Shown: positions 15,120 through 23,332, numbered from the stretch's first letter. The stretch: DNA of 26,721 bases from CAYUYV01 sp964449455 (GCA_964449455.1 CAYUYV010000058.1:1-26721), one strand, 5' to 3'. Program-made: numbers and translations. Notes: a model not told the origin generated them from the letters alone.

Positions 15120-16169
15120 TCAGACGGGGGTGATGGGCAGTGGCGGGTCAGCCAGTTTCAGGAGCTGTTTGCCGAAATTCTTGCCGTCGAAAAGGCGGTT
15201 CAAGGTGTCCGGTGCATGCTCCAGACCATCGACAATGTCCTCCGCATAACGGATTCGGCCTTCAGCAACCCAACTGCTCAACTGCACCACGGCTTCCGTG
15301 AAACGCGGCTGGTAATCGAGCACGATAAACCCTTCCATCCGTGCCCGTTGGATTACGAGACTCATGTAGGTTCTGGGACCGGAGGGTAGCCCCTCCATCG
15401 TGTAGCCGGACGAGATGCCGCCGCACAGCACGACCCGTGCCTTCCGTGCAATGAACATCAGGGCCTGTTCCAGGATGGTGCCGCCCACATTGTCGAAATA
15501 GATGTTGAGCCCTTTGGGGGCCTCCTCCTGGATGCGGGCCGCCACATCTTCCGATTTGTAATCAATGCAGATATCAAAGCCGGCCACATCGCGCACCCAG
15601 GCGCATTTTTCCGGCCCGCCCGCAATCCCGATCACCTTTGAGGCACCGGCAATTCGGGCAATCTGCCCCGCAACGGAGCCCGTCGCACCAGCAGCGCCCG
15701 ACACGAGCACCACATCCCCTGGTTCGGGAACCCCGACATCGAGCATTCCGAAATAGGCTGTGAGCCCTGTCACACCAAAGATGCTCAAAGCCGCGGTCGG
15801 GGAGATACCGGGCGCGAGTTTGGACACAGGACCCAGCTCCGTGGTCCCATCACTGAGATAATAGTCCTGCCAGCCAAAGCTGCCCTGGACCAGAACGCCG
15901 ACCGGGAATCCAGGATGGTCAGACGCCACGACCTGGCCCACGGCACCGGCGCGCATGACGGCACCGAGCGCCACCGGAGGCAGATAGGAGGGCACATCGT
16001 TGAGCCAGCCGCGCTGGGTGGGGTCGAAGGAGAGATAAAGAACACGGATCAGAAACTGGCCGGCGCCGACCGCGGGAACCGGGGTTTGCGCCCAGGTAAA
16101 GTGGGTCGCGCTGACGGCCCCCTCGGGCCGATCCTTGAGCAGCCATTGGCGGTTGACGGCCTGTGCCAT
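15120..16169 (-). CDS. Zinc-independent NADP-dependent MDR oxidoreductase (alkenal/one reductase-like)
   Basis: A 349-residue medium-chain dehydrogenase/reductase. The N-terminus MAQAVNRQWLLKDRPEGAV and YLSFDPTQRGWLND are typical of the leukotriene B4 dehydrogenase/CurA-like group (quinone- or enal-reducing enzymes). The nucleotide-binding core has VSGAAGATGSVAGQIARIAGASKVIGIAGG, then IDYKSED and NIYFDNVGGTILEQAL. There is no GHE zinc motif, as expected for this group. Family members reduce alpha,beta-unsaturated carbonyls with NADPH, a detoxification or tailoring step; the substrate here is unknown. The ATG at 16169 has GGGAG 7 bases upstream; the open frame extends to 16505 but that part overlaps the divergent gene and is noise. 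It is followed by the SDR gene. Confidence 0.92.
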   Translation of the reverse strand: MAQAVNRQWLLKDRPEGAVSATHFTWAQTPVPAVGAGQFLIRVLYLSFDPTQRGWLNDVPSYLPPVALGAVMRAGAVGQVVASDHPGFPVGVLVQGSFGWQDYYLSDGTTELGPVSKLAPGISPTAALSIFGVTGLTAYFGMLDVGVPEPGDVVLVSGAAGATGSVAGQIARIAGASKVIGIAGGPEKCAWVRDVAGFDICIDYKSEDVAARIQEEAPKGLNIYFDNVGGTILEQALMFIARKARVVLCGGISSGYTMEGLPSGPRTYMSLVIQRARMEGFIVLDYQPRFTEAVVQLSSWVAEGRIRYAEDIVDGLEHAPDTLNRLFDGKNFGKQLLKLADPPLPITPV

Positions 16170-16325
16170 GATTGTTCTCCCTTGGTCCTGCGACGGCCTG
16201 GGCCGGATCTGCCGGGGGCGTTGTTGTTGTGCGTATGGCGGATCGCAAAAGTGTAGGCGCGGTCCCCGGGCCGTGCAAATGAGGAGCCAGGGCCGGATAC
16301 CTGGGTGCAGTGTAAGGATGCAAGC

Positions 16326-17360
16326 ATGGACGCGGTTCAGGCCATTGGCCGTGACGATGATGAAACCGACTGGATTTTGAAGCCTGCCGACCATGCGGCC
16401 AAGCTGCCGCCAGAGGCCAGGGCGCTCGCTGATATTCTCATTACGGAGCGTGTCACGGGCATTATCGAGGATTTCGACGATCATGACCGCAAGGCCGGTC
16501 GGCATCAGCGCCGCTTCAAGGGGCTTGGCCTGCGGCTCGTGACGGCGACGGTGCTCGCGGTCTTGTGCGGTGGCCTTTACCTTTTCATCCGAGCCATCGA
16601 TCCGGGCCCTGCAACCTCAATGCTTGCCTGGGTGACCCTGTTCGTGCAGGCCGGCGCAGTTGCATTGGTGGCGGTGTTCACCTTTCAGCTCAAGGAAAGT
16701 ACGGCCTATGAAGATTGGATGCTGGACCGGGCGGCCGCGGAGTCCGAGCGCATCAACCTGTTCAAAGTCATCTGCTATCGGCGGCCCAAGGAGGGGGCGG
16801 CTGGCGCGGCCCTGCCCGATTGGGAGCGCAATGAAAGCATGCTCCCACTGCTGGCCCTTCAGTTCGAGTATTTCCGGCGCTTCCAGCTTGATGTGCAGAT
16901 CCGCTACTACAATGGCCGGGCCCGCCAGCACCGCGTTGCCGCCGGGCGCTACAATCACCTGGGTTTTGTCCTGATCCTGATCACCGCTCTGATCGCGGTG
17001 ACTGAACGGGTCAGTTTCGGCCCCGATAGCGGGCCCATCTCGGAAGCCACCGCCGCGGCCCTTCTTGCCCTGGCCGGTATCGCCTTGCCGGTGATCTATC
17101 AGGGCCAGGACATGTTGAAACTGATCAGCGGCGACCGGCGCAACGCCCTGCGCTACCGGGTGACCGGCCAGAACCTCACAGCACTTGCCCGCAGTGTTGA
17201 GGAAATCCGGGACCGGATCACGGATCAAGGCGAGGACGCCCGTCCCGTCGTACAACGGTTCATCGACAGCGTCCACGACCAGATCATGACCGAGCACCGC
17301 CAATGGCAGTACCTGCCCAAACCCTCGTCCCCGAGTGATTTTCTGGAGGTCGAGACCTGA
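16326..17360 (+). CDS. Four-TM protein with two SLATT/DUF4231-like modules
   Basis: A 344-residue membrane protein. An acidic N-terminus (about 30 residues) leads into helix 34-66, then TM1 (about 67-88) and TM2 (99-122), then YEDWMLDRAAAESERINLF (128-146). A second half repeats the plan: an amphipathic region RRFQLDVQIRYYNGRARQHRVAAGRYNHL (184-212), TM3 (212-228), TM4 (241-258), and a soluble helix with IRDR and MTEHRQWQYL. The W...RAAAE.ER and RYYNGRARQH...RYNHLG patterns resemble the SLATT_3/SLATT_1 pair in DUF4231 proteins, 2-TM domains linked to nucleotide-second-messenger conflict systems (inference by memory; not searched). No nucleotidyltransferase or sensor gene is adjacent. The ATG at 16326 has AAGGA 7 bases before it; GTG at 16305 is the alternative. 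Divergent from the MDR gene. Confidence 0.6.
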   Translation: MDAVQAIGRDDDETDWILKPADHAAKLPPEARALADILITERVTGIIEDFDDHDRKAGRHQRRFKGLGLRLVTATVLAVLCGGLYLFIRAIDPGPATSMLAWVTLFVQAGAVALVAVFTFQLKESTAYEDWMLDRAAAESERINLFKVICYRRPKEGAAGAALPDWERNESMLPLLALQFEYFRRFQLDVQIRYYNGRARQHRVAAGRYNHLGFVLILITALIAVTERVSFGPDSGPISEATAAALLALAGIALPVIYQGQDMLKLISGDRRNALRYRVTGQNLTALARSVEEIRDRITDQGEDARPVVQRFIDSVHDQIMTEHRQWQYLPKPSSPSDFLEVET

Positions 17361-17402
17361 CTTTTGCTGCTGGGTCCGGGCGAGGCATTTGACCTTCGTC
17401 CA

Positions 17403-17431
17403 TGCGAGCGCACCGCTTGGCCAGGCTCGCA
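17403..17431. terminator. Hairpin between convergent genes, possible terminator
   Basis: TGCGAGC (17403-17409) and GCTCGCA (17425-17431) form a perfect 7-bp stem with a 15-base loop, lying between the stop at 17360 and the opposite-strand stop at 17472. A TTTT follows 8 bases later on the plus strand, so as a classic intrinsic terminator it is imperfect. Confidence 0.4.
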
Positions 17432-17471
17432 CGGACGCATTTTCATCATCGCCTAACCCTTCACCACCGTC

Positions 17472-19565
17472 TTACAAGGACAAGGCTGTGCGGATCGTCT
17501 CCGCGTGATAGCTCAGCACCTTCCAGTCATAGAGCACCCAGACGCCGTAGGCGAAGACCAGCACCACGCCCGTGTAGCGCAGCCGCCAACCCATGGGCCA
17601 ACCCTCTTTGCCGAGCCAAACGGCCAAAAGCATCAGCAGACTGAGCACACTCAATCCAGCCGTCACCAATGCACAAATCAGCATCACGGCGATCATGGGT
17701 GTGGGAAAGGCCCCATAGATCAGCGTTTCGCTTTCAGCCAATTCACCGAAGCCCGCTGCAAAGGTCCCCAGGGTGACGAGCCAGGCGATGCCGGTGAGCA
17801 TCAGGACCCATTGGGCGATCCGCTGGCCGATCGTGCGTGGCGGCGGTGTCCCCTTGTTCCAGCGCAGGCCCGCCGCGAGCAGCGTGCTCAAGGCGGCCAA
17901 TCCGGCAACCCCAAGCCCGGCCATCAAGGCATCGGCCGAAGAGAACGGACCGAGCCGCTCATAGGCCGCCGCACCGGACGACAGATACGCCCATTTTGCT
18001 TTTGGCTCGGGGCTGAACTGGATCTGCGATCCGTCCTTCACATGGGCAAACAGACCCTTGACTTCATCCACCTCCACATAGCGCCGGCTCGACGACCCAA
18101 TGCTGGTCACGAGATAGCCGTCTTCTGTTACCCGGACCTCGAGCGCAGGTTGGGCGAGGACCGCCAGACGGTCGAGCGCCGTATCATTGCGCCGGGTCGA
18201 GTGATAGGTCCCGGTATAGCGCTCAGCCCGGTCCACAAAACCGGCCGGCGGCGCGGGAATGGTCTTTTCAGGGCCGGGGGAGAACCGCCGGACGATCCGT
18301 TCCGGCAGGTCCCTCAACTCACTGCCATCGGCTGCATTGGTGGAGACAAAGATGCCAAGCCCCAACTCCGGAAAGAAGGTCATCATGGAGAGGAAATTGT
18401 TGATGGAGCCGCCATGGCCATAGGCCGTGTGCCCCTCAACCGTCTCCAGCCAGAAACCATGGGCGTTGGCCTGGGACACGGGCGCGTTCCGGAACAGCTC
18501 CATGCGCATCAGCGCCATGGTGTCCGGGGCCAGGATTGTCACCCCGTCAAGGCTACCCCCATTCAGATGCATCCGCATGTAACGCGCCATGGCACCGGCC
18601 GATGCGGAAAGCTGACCCGCCGCCGCTTGGGATTTCAGGGCTTGGCCGAAGGTCTGGGTCTCATACCAACCCGCCGACCAGACATGGCTCTTGGCCGCAT
18701 CGGCGCGCAGGGCGGCCGTCCGGGGATCATCCTGGGCCGGATCGGTATAGCGAAAGCGCAGGCTGGCCTGGGCCATGCCGAGGGGGGCCAGGATCCGTTC
18801 ATGGACCGCGTCCGCATAATCCGTGCCGGTCACGCGGGCGATGATCTCCCCCAAAAGGGCATAGCTGTAATTGGAGTAACTGGTCACGATCCCAGGCGCG
18901 CGCACCTGGCGCGGGGCGAGGGCTTCAAGCTGCTCCGCCGTCGGACGGCCCGGCATGGTCTGCGCGCCGCCGATGCCGTAATAGCCAAGGAGCCGATCCT
19001 CAAAGCCTGCCGTATGGGACAGGAGATTGCCCACCGTGATGGTGCCCTTGGAGTCGTCAAAGGCGAGATCGTCAAGATAGGTGCGAATATTCGTTTCAAG
19101 ATCGATCTGGCCGGCTTCCACAAGCTGCATGATCACGGTGGCCGTGAAGGTCTTGGTGATGGAAGCGACACGGAACAGGTGGCGGCCAGGGTCCACGGGC
19201 TCGCGGGCGGGCACATCGGCAAAGCCGTAGCCCTTCAGCAGAAGCGTTGCGCCGCGATTGACCACGGCAACCGTGACACCCGGGATTTTGTGGTCGTCCA
19301 TGGCCGTCATGACCACGCCGTCGATAAAGGCCTCCAGCGTCTCGACCGTGTAGGGCGGCGGGGGCACGGGTCGGAGATCGTCAAGTCCGGCCTCGTCCTG
19401 TGCCGTTTCGGGGGCGGGCTGGCCATCATCCGCAGCCGTCTCGTCCTGGTCGGTCTGGGCCAAAGCCGGGCCCGAGGGCGTCAGCACCATGACCATGCTG
19501 AAGAAAGCCGCGAGAAGAAGCGGCAGAACGCGCGTGACAGGGTCCTTCGATGTGACCGGTTCCAT
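17472..19565 (-). CDS. Class C beta-lactamase-fold serine hydrolase with C-terminal membrane region
   Basis: A 697-residue protein. It has a signal peptide (LPLLLAAFFSMVMVLTPSGPALA), a D/E/P/Q-rich linker, then the beta-lactamase/PBP4-like domain (about 70-420) with the active-site set ASITK (Ser135, Lys138), TSYSNYSY (Tyr230-x-Asn232) and GHGGS (His384) in place of KTG. A beta-rich segment follows (about 430-540), then four hydrophobic helices (about 560-690). The family includes D-Ala-D-Ala peptidases, esterases and AmpC relatives; the HGG variant favours an esterase or peptidase over a lactamase, which is inference. The domain would face the periplasm and be anchored by its C-terminus. The ATG at 19565 has GGAGG 8 bases upstream and gives a tight signal peptide; the upstream ATG at 19610 is rejected. 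Last of three same-strand genes. Confidence 0.88.
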   Translation of the reverse strand: MEPVTSKDPVTRVLPLLLAAFFSMVMVLTPSGPALAQTDQDETAADDGQPAPETAQDEAGLDDLRPVPPPPYTVETLEAFIDGVVMTAMDDHKIPGVTVAVVNRGATLLLKGYGFADVPAREPVDPGRHLFRVASITKTFTATVIMQLVEAGQIDLETNIRTYLDDLAFDDSKGTITVGNLLSHTAGFEDRLLGYYGIGGAQTMPGRPTAEQLEALAPRQVRAPGIVTSYSNYSYALLGEIIARVTGTDYADAVHERILAPLGMAQASLRFRYTDPAQDDPRTAALRADAAKSHVWSAGWYETQTFGQALKSQAAAGQLSASAGAMARYMRMHLNGGSLDGVTILAPDTMALMRMELFRNAPVSQANAHGFWLETVEGHTAYGHGGSINNFLSMMTFFPELGLGIFVSTNAADGSELRDLPERIVRRFSPGPEKTIPAPPAGFVDRAERYTGTYHSTRRNDTALDRLAVLAQPALEVRVTEDGYLVTSIGSSSRRYVEVDEVKGLFAHVKDGSQIQFSPEPKAKWAYLSSGAAAYERLGPFSSADALMAGLGVAGLAALSTLLAAGLRWNKGTPPPRTIGQRIAQWVLMLTGIAWLVTLGTFAAGFGELAESETLIYGAFPTPMIAVMLICALVTAGLSVLSLLMLLAVWLGKEGWPMGWRLRYTGVVLVFAYGVWVLYDWKVLSYHAETIRTALSL

Positions 19566-19660
19566 GGTGCGATCCTCCAAGACCTGAAAAAAGGGGCGCT
19601 GGGACGCCATTGGAGGACCTTATGCCACGCCCGGGCGGCCTTGAAGCGGATTTCTGCGGT

Positions 19661-20836
19661 TCACCGGCCCTTTGGGGGCAGTGTTACCCGGGCCGTGCGC
19701 GGCCGATAAAGATCGGTGTCTTCCAGAAGCAATGTGAAATCGGTGCTGTTGCAGGCATAGGTGAGCAGAACCGAGATGCCATCCTCCTCGACCCGGTCGA
19801 ACTGGTGATGGGCTTTGCCGGCATAGCAGAACACCGTGTCGGTATCCCGTTCCTGTGCGTCCGGAATGGTCAGGAGATCGCGCATTGGGCTCCAAGGCCC
19901 GGCGACAGAGGGCGCCGTGCGATAGACGATCCGGCTGGAGAAGGGCTCCGGGTCCATATGGATCACCAGGAAATCGCCAATGCCGGGTAGACGCTGGAGG
20001 CTGAGTTCGCTTGAGGCGTTCGCAATCACGGGGACGGCGGTGTCGAGTGTCAGGCCCTTGGTCCACGCGCCCGGGCCTGTAAGCGTTTGCAGGGACCGGC
20101 CCGGATCATCAAGGCCGTCAAAGGGCAGGCGGGTCAGGATAACGGGATGCCCGCCAGCCTCTTCGAGGGGCGTGGCAAGAACGACATGGCCGTTCTCCAC
20201 GACAAGGCCGGAGCCGGTGAGGGCCGGCTGCCTGCCAAGCGCATGGACGCGCATGTCCCAGGCCTCCGGCGGCGCCGAGGGATTGCCAATGCGGATGAGA
20301 TCGGTGCCCGTAATGGCAAAGCCGAAGGGATTGCCCGCATCGACCGTTTCCACACGCATCATGAACAGGGTCAGCACGCCCTCATGTATCACGCCATCCA
20401 GGGGCCAGTAGCGCACGGCATGGCGTTCTTCCTGCCTGTCCCATTCAGGGGGATGGAAAAAGGCCTCATGGACCGCGCCGCGCCGGTTCCAGTGATAGGT
20501 GATGGACCAAACACCATTCACGCATCTGGACAGGGCAATGGAGTTGGAGATGAGGGCCGCCTCGTTCCGGCTTTGCGTGTCTGAGCGGGCAACAAAACTG
20601 TCGCCGAACAGCCAGACACTGTCTGTTTTGGACAGGGGCACGGAATAAACACCGTCGCCGCCCAGCCAACCCTCCTTAAGCGGAAAATCCGGGGTGCAGC
20701 TTTCCTGCCCAGCCCCGGTGGCCGGGGCCAAGAGGGGCTCGGCAATGGCGCGTTCGCCCTGATCCCCTGCCGGATCCAAGGCGAGCGCGTTTGCCGGTGA
20801 TAAGGCCGCCAACAGGGCCAGGGCAGCAAAACGCAT
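19661..20836 (-). CDS. Secreted DUF4185-like five-bladed beta-propeller protein
   Basis: A 391-residue protein with a signal peptide (MRFAALALLAALSPANALA). The mature part contains GGDGVYSVPLSKTDSVWLFGDSFVAR, the sort of opening blade seen in DUF4185 and related GH43/68-like propellers, and later VETVDAGNPFGFAITGTDLIRIGNPS and YRTAPSVAGPWSPM, the latter an Asp-box-like propeller phrase. Cysteines near residues 46, 104 and late in the protein suggest disulfides. No confident catalytic assignment; members are secreted proteins of unknown or glycan-related function. The ATG at 20836 has an AGGGGG stretch about 10 bases upstream. A 12-bp palindrome lies 30 bases further up. The gap to the serine hydrolase gene is 95 bases and to the DCC gene 92 bases, all minus strand, so a loose operon is possible. 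Confidence 0.68.
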   Translation of the reverse strand: MRFAALALLAALSPANALALDPAGDQGERAIAEPLLAPATGAGQESCTPDFPLKEGWLGGDGVYSVPLSKTDSVWLFGDSFVARSDTQSRNEAALISNSIALSRCVNGVWSITYHWNRRGAVHEAFFHPPEWDRQEERHAVRYWPLDGVIHEGVLTLFMMRVETVDAGNPFGFAITGTDLIRIGNPSAPPEAWDMRVHALGRQPALTGSGLVVENGHVVLATPLEEAGGHPVILTRLPFDGLDDPGRSLQTLTGPGAWTKGLTLDTAVPVIANASSELSLQRLPGIGDFLVIHMDPEPFSSRIVYRTAPSVAGPWSPMRDLLTIPDAQERDTDTVFCYAGKAHHQFDRVEEDGISVLLTYACNSTDFTLLLEDTDLYRPRTARVTLPPKGR

Positions 20837-20865
20837 GGGTCTTGGCCCCCTGAACAGTTTGAGAT

Positions 20866-20877
20866 AGTATTAATACT
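20866..20877. promoter_or_regulatory. Perfect 12-bp palindrome AGTATTAATACT before the propeller gene
   Basis: A self-complementary AT-rich sequence 30 bases upstream of the start at 20836, in the position of a -10 region or operator on the minus strand. No second copy seen. Confidence 0.35.
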
Positions 20878-20928
20878 GGCATGATTCACGCTCGAAGCAC
20901 ACAAGACCTTTGAATACTGCTTGATGTC

Positions 20929-21330
20929 TTAGCGCCCGTTGCGCTTCTGGCGCCGTTTGTGGAGCCAGAACAGGAACGGCCCGAGCACGCCCTCATAAAT
21001 CGCAACGGCAAAGGGCCGGACCACGGGAAAGCGGGCGAGGTGGCCAAGCCAGCCGAAGCCGGGCAGGGCGAGCCAGAGCCGGACAAAGGCATCGACGCCC
21101 GCAAGCAGGGTATTGTCCGTATCCACCACATAAAGGCGGCGTGCGGCCTGATCTTCCGTCAGGGACCAGGCATCGAGCAGCCCCGGCTCCTTTGTGAGGT
21201 CCGCCCAGGTGATAGGTAGCCCCTCCCGCTCGGCAAGACGCTGATAGACCGCGATTTCGCGGCTGCAGATCGGGCAGTTCCCGTTGTAAATCACGGTGAT
21301 CGCGGCATCGCTCTGGCTGTGTGGTGTCAT
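20929..21330 (-). CDS. DCC family thiol-disulfide oxidoreductase-like protein (DUF393)
   Basis: A 133-residue protein. VIYNGNCPICSREIAVYQRL carries the CxxC pair (Cys-Pro-Ile-Cys) and matches the DCC/DUF393 family (PF04134), thioredoxin-fold relatives, with the second family region RLYVVDTDNTLLAGVDAFVRLW. The C-terminus FLFWLHKRRQKRNGR is basic after a hydrophobic helix (FAVAIYEGVLGPFLFWL), so it is probably membrane-associated. Function inferred only as thiol redox. The ATG at 21330 has AAGGAG 7 bases upstream. The open frame to 21384 is not preferred. Divergent from the EEP gene (200-base spacer); upstream of two secreted/membrane-anchored proteins on the same strand, which is compatible with a periplasmic redox role but does not prove it. 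Confidence 0.86.
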   Translation of the reverse strand: MTPHSQSDAAITVIYNGNCPICSREIAVYQRLAEREGLPITWADLTKEPGLLDAWSLTEDQAARRLYVVDTDNTLLAGVDAFVRLWLALPGFGWLGHLARFPVVRPFAVAIYEGVLGPFLFWLHKRRQKRNGR

Positions 21331-21530
21331 GGCATCGCTCCTTAAACAAAGCATCCGTGAAGGGGTCGTGGACCTTGCATACACAGCCTGTGCGCCAAGG
21401 CCCCTGTGGGATTTGTTCGCACCACGCTGCGAATCCGGTCACTGTCGAGCCCAAGTAAAGGGGGTCCGGTTGCTTCCGGAATGGCGCGACGCGCTGCTTT
21501 CGGAACGCCTTGCGTATCAGGGTCCGGACA

Positions 21531-22766
21531 ATGGCGGAATTTACGACGGAAGAATGGCGTCGGGTGATGGTGACCCTCGACGCCGACGAGGCCCGGTATG
21601 GCCTGCCCGAGCGGCGGCCGGACTCCGTGATTTTGGCCTCGTTCAACATCCGCAAGCTCGGCACGGTCGAGAACAAGTCCCGCGGCGCGTGGAGCTTTCT
21701 GCGCCGCTTTGCGGACCGGTGTGACCTCCTCGCCATTCAGGAGGTTCAGGACAATCTCGCCGGGCTCCAATATCTGCACGGTCTTCTGGGCCCGGACTAC
21801 CATATGGTGGTGTCCGACGCGACCGGCGGAGTGCCTGGCCTTGGCTCGCCCCGCGAGCGGCTCGCCTTTCTCTATCGCGAACCCCATGTGAGGCGCACCC
21901 AGCTTGCCTCCGACATCGCGTTTGAGCGCAGTTTTGTTTTTGATCAGCTCTGGGACAATCGCAAAGATCTCCTCACGGCCTTTTTCGCCTATGAGCAGGA
22001 GATGCAGAGCCATGCGGAAAAGGTTGCGGACTACAGGCAGGGCCTGCGGCGCTCCCGCCCTGCAAAACCGCCCCTGGTGCTGCCCTTTTTCCTCACCTTC
22101 ATTCGGTCGCCCCATCTTGCGGGCTTTGAGGTGCCTGGCTTCGGCGATGCCATGCCCTATCGCTTCGTGACGGTGAACGCTCATCTTCTCTATGGGGACA
22201 AATATCGCCAGAAGGAGGACAGGGAGCGGGAGTTTCGCTACTTGCTCCGCTGGCTGATCCTGCGCGCCAAGGAAACCCATCGAGGCTTCCACGAGGACAT
22301 CCTGCTGCTCGGCGATCTTAATCTGGACTTCGAGGACGACGAGGTGCGGCGCGCGGAGATCACGGCGGACATCAAGCTGATCAACTCCACGGAACTTGCG
22401 CACCGGGACGAAGCGGACGTCAATTTTCCCTTCATCACGGAACATCCGCGCCGGGGCCTCATACGCACCAATGCCCGCAAGAGCCAGACCTACGATCAGA
22501 TCGGCCTTTTCATGCATGATCGCCGCCTGCCGAGGGTGGACGACAACAAGCAGGCGGGGTCCGTCGACGGATCGTATGATTACGGCATGTTCGATTTCGT
22601 CCGCCTGTTCGTGGAGGCCCTGCATGGAAAGGGGGCGACCATAGACAGTCTGGGGACCGAGGCCCGGCGCACTCTTCTGTCCCAATTCGAGCATGATGTG
22701 AGCGATCACATGCCCATCTGGGTGCGTCTGGCCAAGCCCTTTGCCGGGCAGGGAGGGGCCTTGTGA
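21531..22766 (+). CDS. Endonuclease/exonuclease/phosphatase family protein with large insert
   Basis: A 411-residue EEP-fold protein. ILASFNIRKLG, LLAIQEVQ (Glu71), RLAFLYRE, VNAHLLYG, LLLGDLNLDFED (Asp262, Asn264), TYDQIGLFM and VSDHMPIWVRL (Asp392-His393) supply the metal and catalytic set. Between the REPHVRRTQLA strand and the VTVNAHLL strand it has an insert of about 80 residues (FFAYEQEMQSHAEKVADYRQGL..., 140-190) that is charged and likely helical. Compared with the typical EEP hydrolase (about 250-300 residues) it is long. Substrate unknown; it could be nuclease or phosphatase. The ATG at 21531 is chosen; the only upstream alternative is TTG at 21510. Its TGA (22764-22766) overlaps the GTG of the ftsB frame as GTGA, so the two genes seem translationally coupled. 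Confidence 0.85.
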   Translation: MAEFTTEEWRRVMVTLDADEARYGLPERRPDSVILASFNIRKLGTVENKSRGAWSFLRRFADRCDLLAIQEVQDNLAGLQYLHGLLGPDYHMVVSDATGGVPGLGSPRERLAFLYREPHVRRTQLASDIAFERSFVFDQLWDNRKDLLTAFFAYEQEMQSHAEKVADYRQGLRRSRPAKPPLVLPFFLTFIRSPHLAGFEVPGFGDAMPYRFVTVNAHLLYGDKYRQKEDREREFRYLLRWLILRAKETHRGFHEDILLLGDLNLDFEDDEVRRAEITADIKLINSTELAHRDEADVNFPFITEHPRRGLIRTNARKSQTYDQIGLFMHDRRLPRVDDNKQAGSVDGSYDYGMFDFVRLFVEALHGKGATIDSLGTEARRTLLSQFEHDVSDHMPIWVRLAKPFAGQGGAL

Positions 22767-23332
22767 TCAGGCACCCGGCACCCCTGACAACGACCTTCGA
22801 GGAGGCCCGGCGGCGCCGGCAGCGCATGGCGCCGGTCCACCGCTATTACAAGCGCCGCGGCGGCGTTTATGTGCCAAAACGAGTCATTCTGAGACCGGAG
22901 CGTTGGCTCACTACCCTCCTGGACTGGAAAATCCGTTTGCGGCGGGTTTTGTTCTTGACGCAGACTCTTTTGCGTGATTCCTTCACGCCTATGAGTGCAG
23001 TACGCGTAGCGCCAGACCGCTGGATGAACGGTATGATCACCGCTGTCGGTCTGGTTTTGACCCTATATTTTTCCTACCATTGCGTGGCCGGTAATCACGG
23101 GCTGTTCGCCCTGCTTGATTTGCGTGAGCGCCGGGATGTTCTGGAGGCAGAGCTTGATTTGATCCGTTCCGACCGGGCGGGCTTTGAAGCGCGCGTTGAC
23201 CTGCTCGACAGGCAGCGGCTGGACCCGGACCTCCTGGAGGAAAGCGCCCGCTCCGCGCTCGGCTATGCGCATCCTGACGATCTTGTCATCCTGCGCCCCA
23301 CAAGACCGCCTGAACGGGCGCCCGGTCTTTAA
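22763..23332 (+). CDS. ftsB: Septum formation initiator FtsB/DivIC family, with N-terminal extension
   Basis: The core (residues 77-189) is a typical FtsB: one TM helix (ITAVGLVLTLYFSYHCVAG), the periplasmic coiled coil LRERRDVLEAELDLIRSDRAGFEARVDLLDRQRLD, and DPDLLEESARSALGYAHPDDLVIL. FtsB joins FtsL and FtsQ in the divisome. In alphaproteobacteria it commonly sits before the pyruvate dehydrogenase genes, as here. The start is debatable. The ATG at 22991 gives a usual 113-residue FtsB but has no ribosome site. The GTG at 22763 has GGGAGGGG six bases upstream, overlaps the previous stop (GTGA), and its first 40 codons mostly end in G or C, as in nearby genes. I prefer the GTG, which adds 76 basic, cytoplasmic residues (RRRRQR, YYKRRGG, WKIRLRR). 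Confidence 0.8.
   Translation: MIRHPAPLTTTFEEARRRRQRMAPVHRYYKRRGGVYVPKRVILRPERWLTTLLDWKIRLRRVLFLTQTLLRDSFTPMSAVRVAPDRWMNGMITAVGLVLTLYFSYHCVAGNHGLFALLDLRERRDVLEAELDLIRSDRAGFEARVDLLDRQRLDPDLLEESARSALGYAHPDDLVILRPTRPPERAPGL
23299..23332 (+). terminator. Hairpin at the end of ftsB, possible terminator
   Basis: AAGACCG and CGGTCTT are perfect 7-bp arms with inner G/C pairing possible, overlapping the last codons of ftsB. A clear U-run is missing (TTTAAAGG follows, TTTTT only 14 bases later), so termination is uncertain. Confidence 0.35.

Noticed and set aside
16170..16505. N-terminal extension of the MDR reductase
   Set aside because: The family N-terminus begins exactly at the ATG at 16169, which has a good ribosome site; the extension overlaps the divergent gene.
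17505..19709. A 734-codon open frame on the plus strand
   Set aside because: It is antisense to the serine hydrolase, which has full active-site motifs, a signal peptide and a ribosome site. The opposite frame gives His/Arg/Gln-rich text without family features, as GC-rich DNA commonly does.
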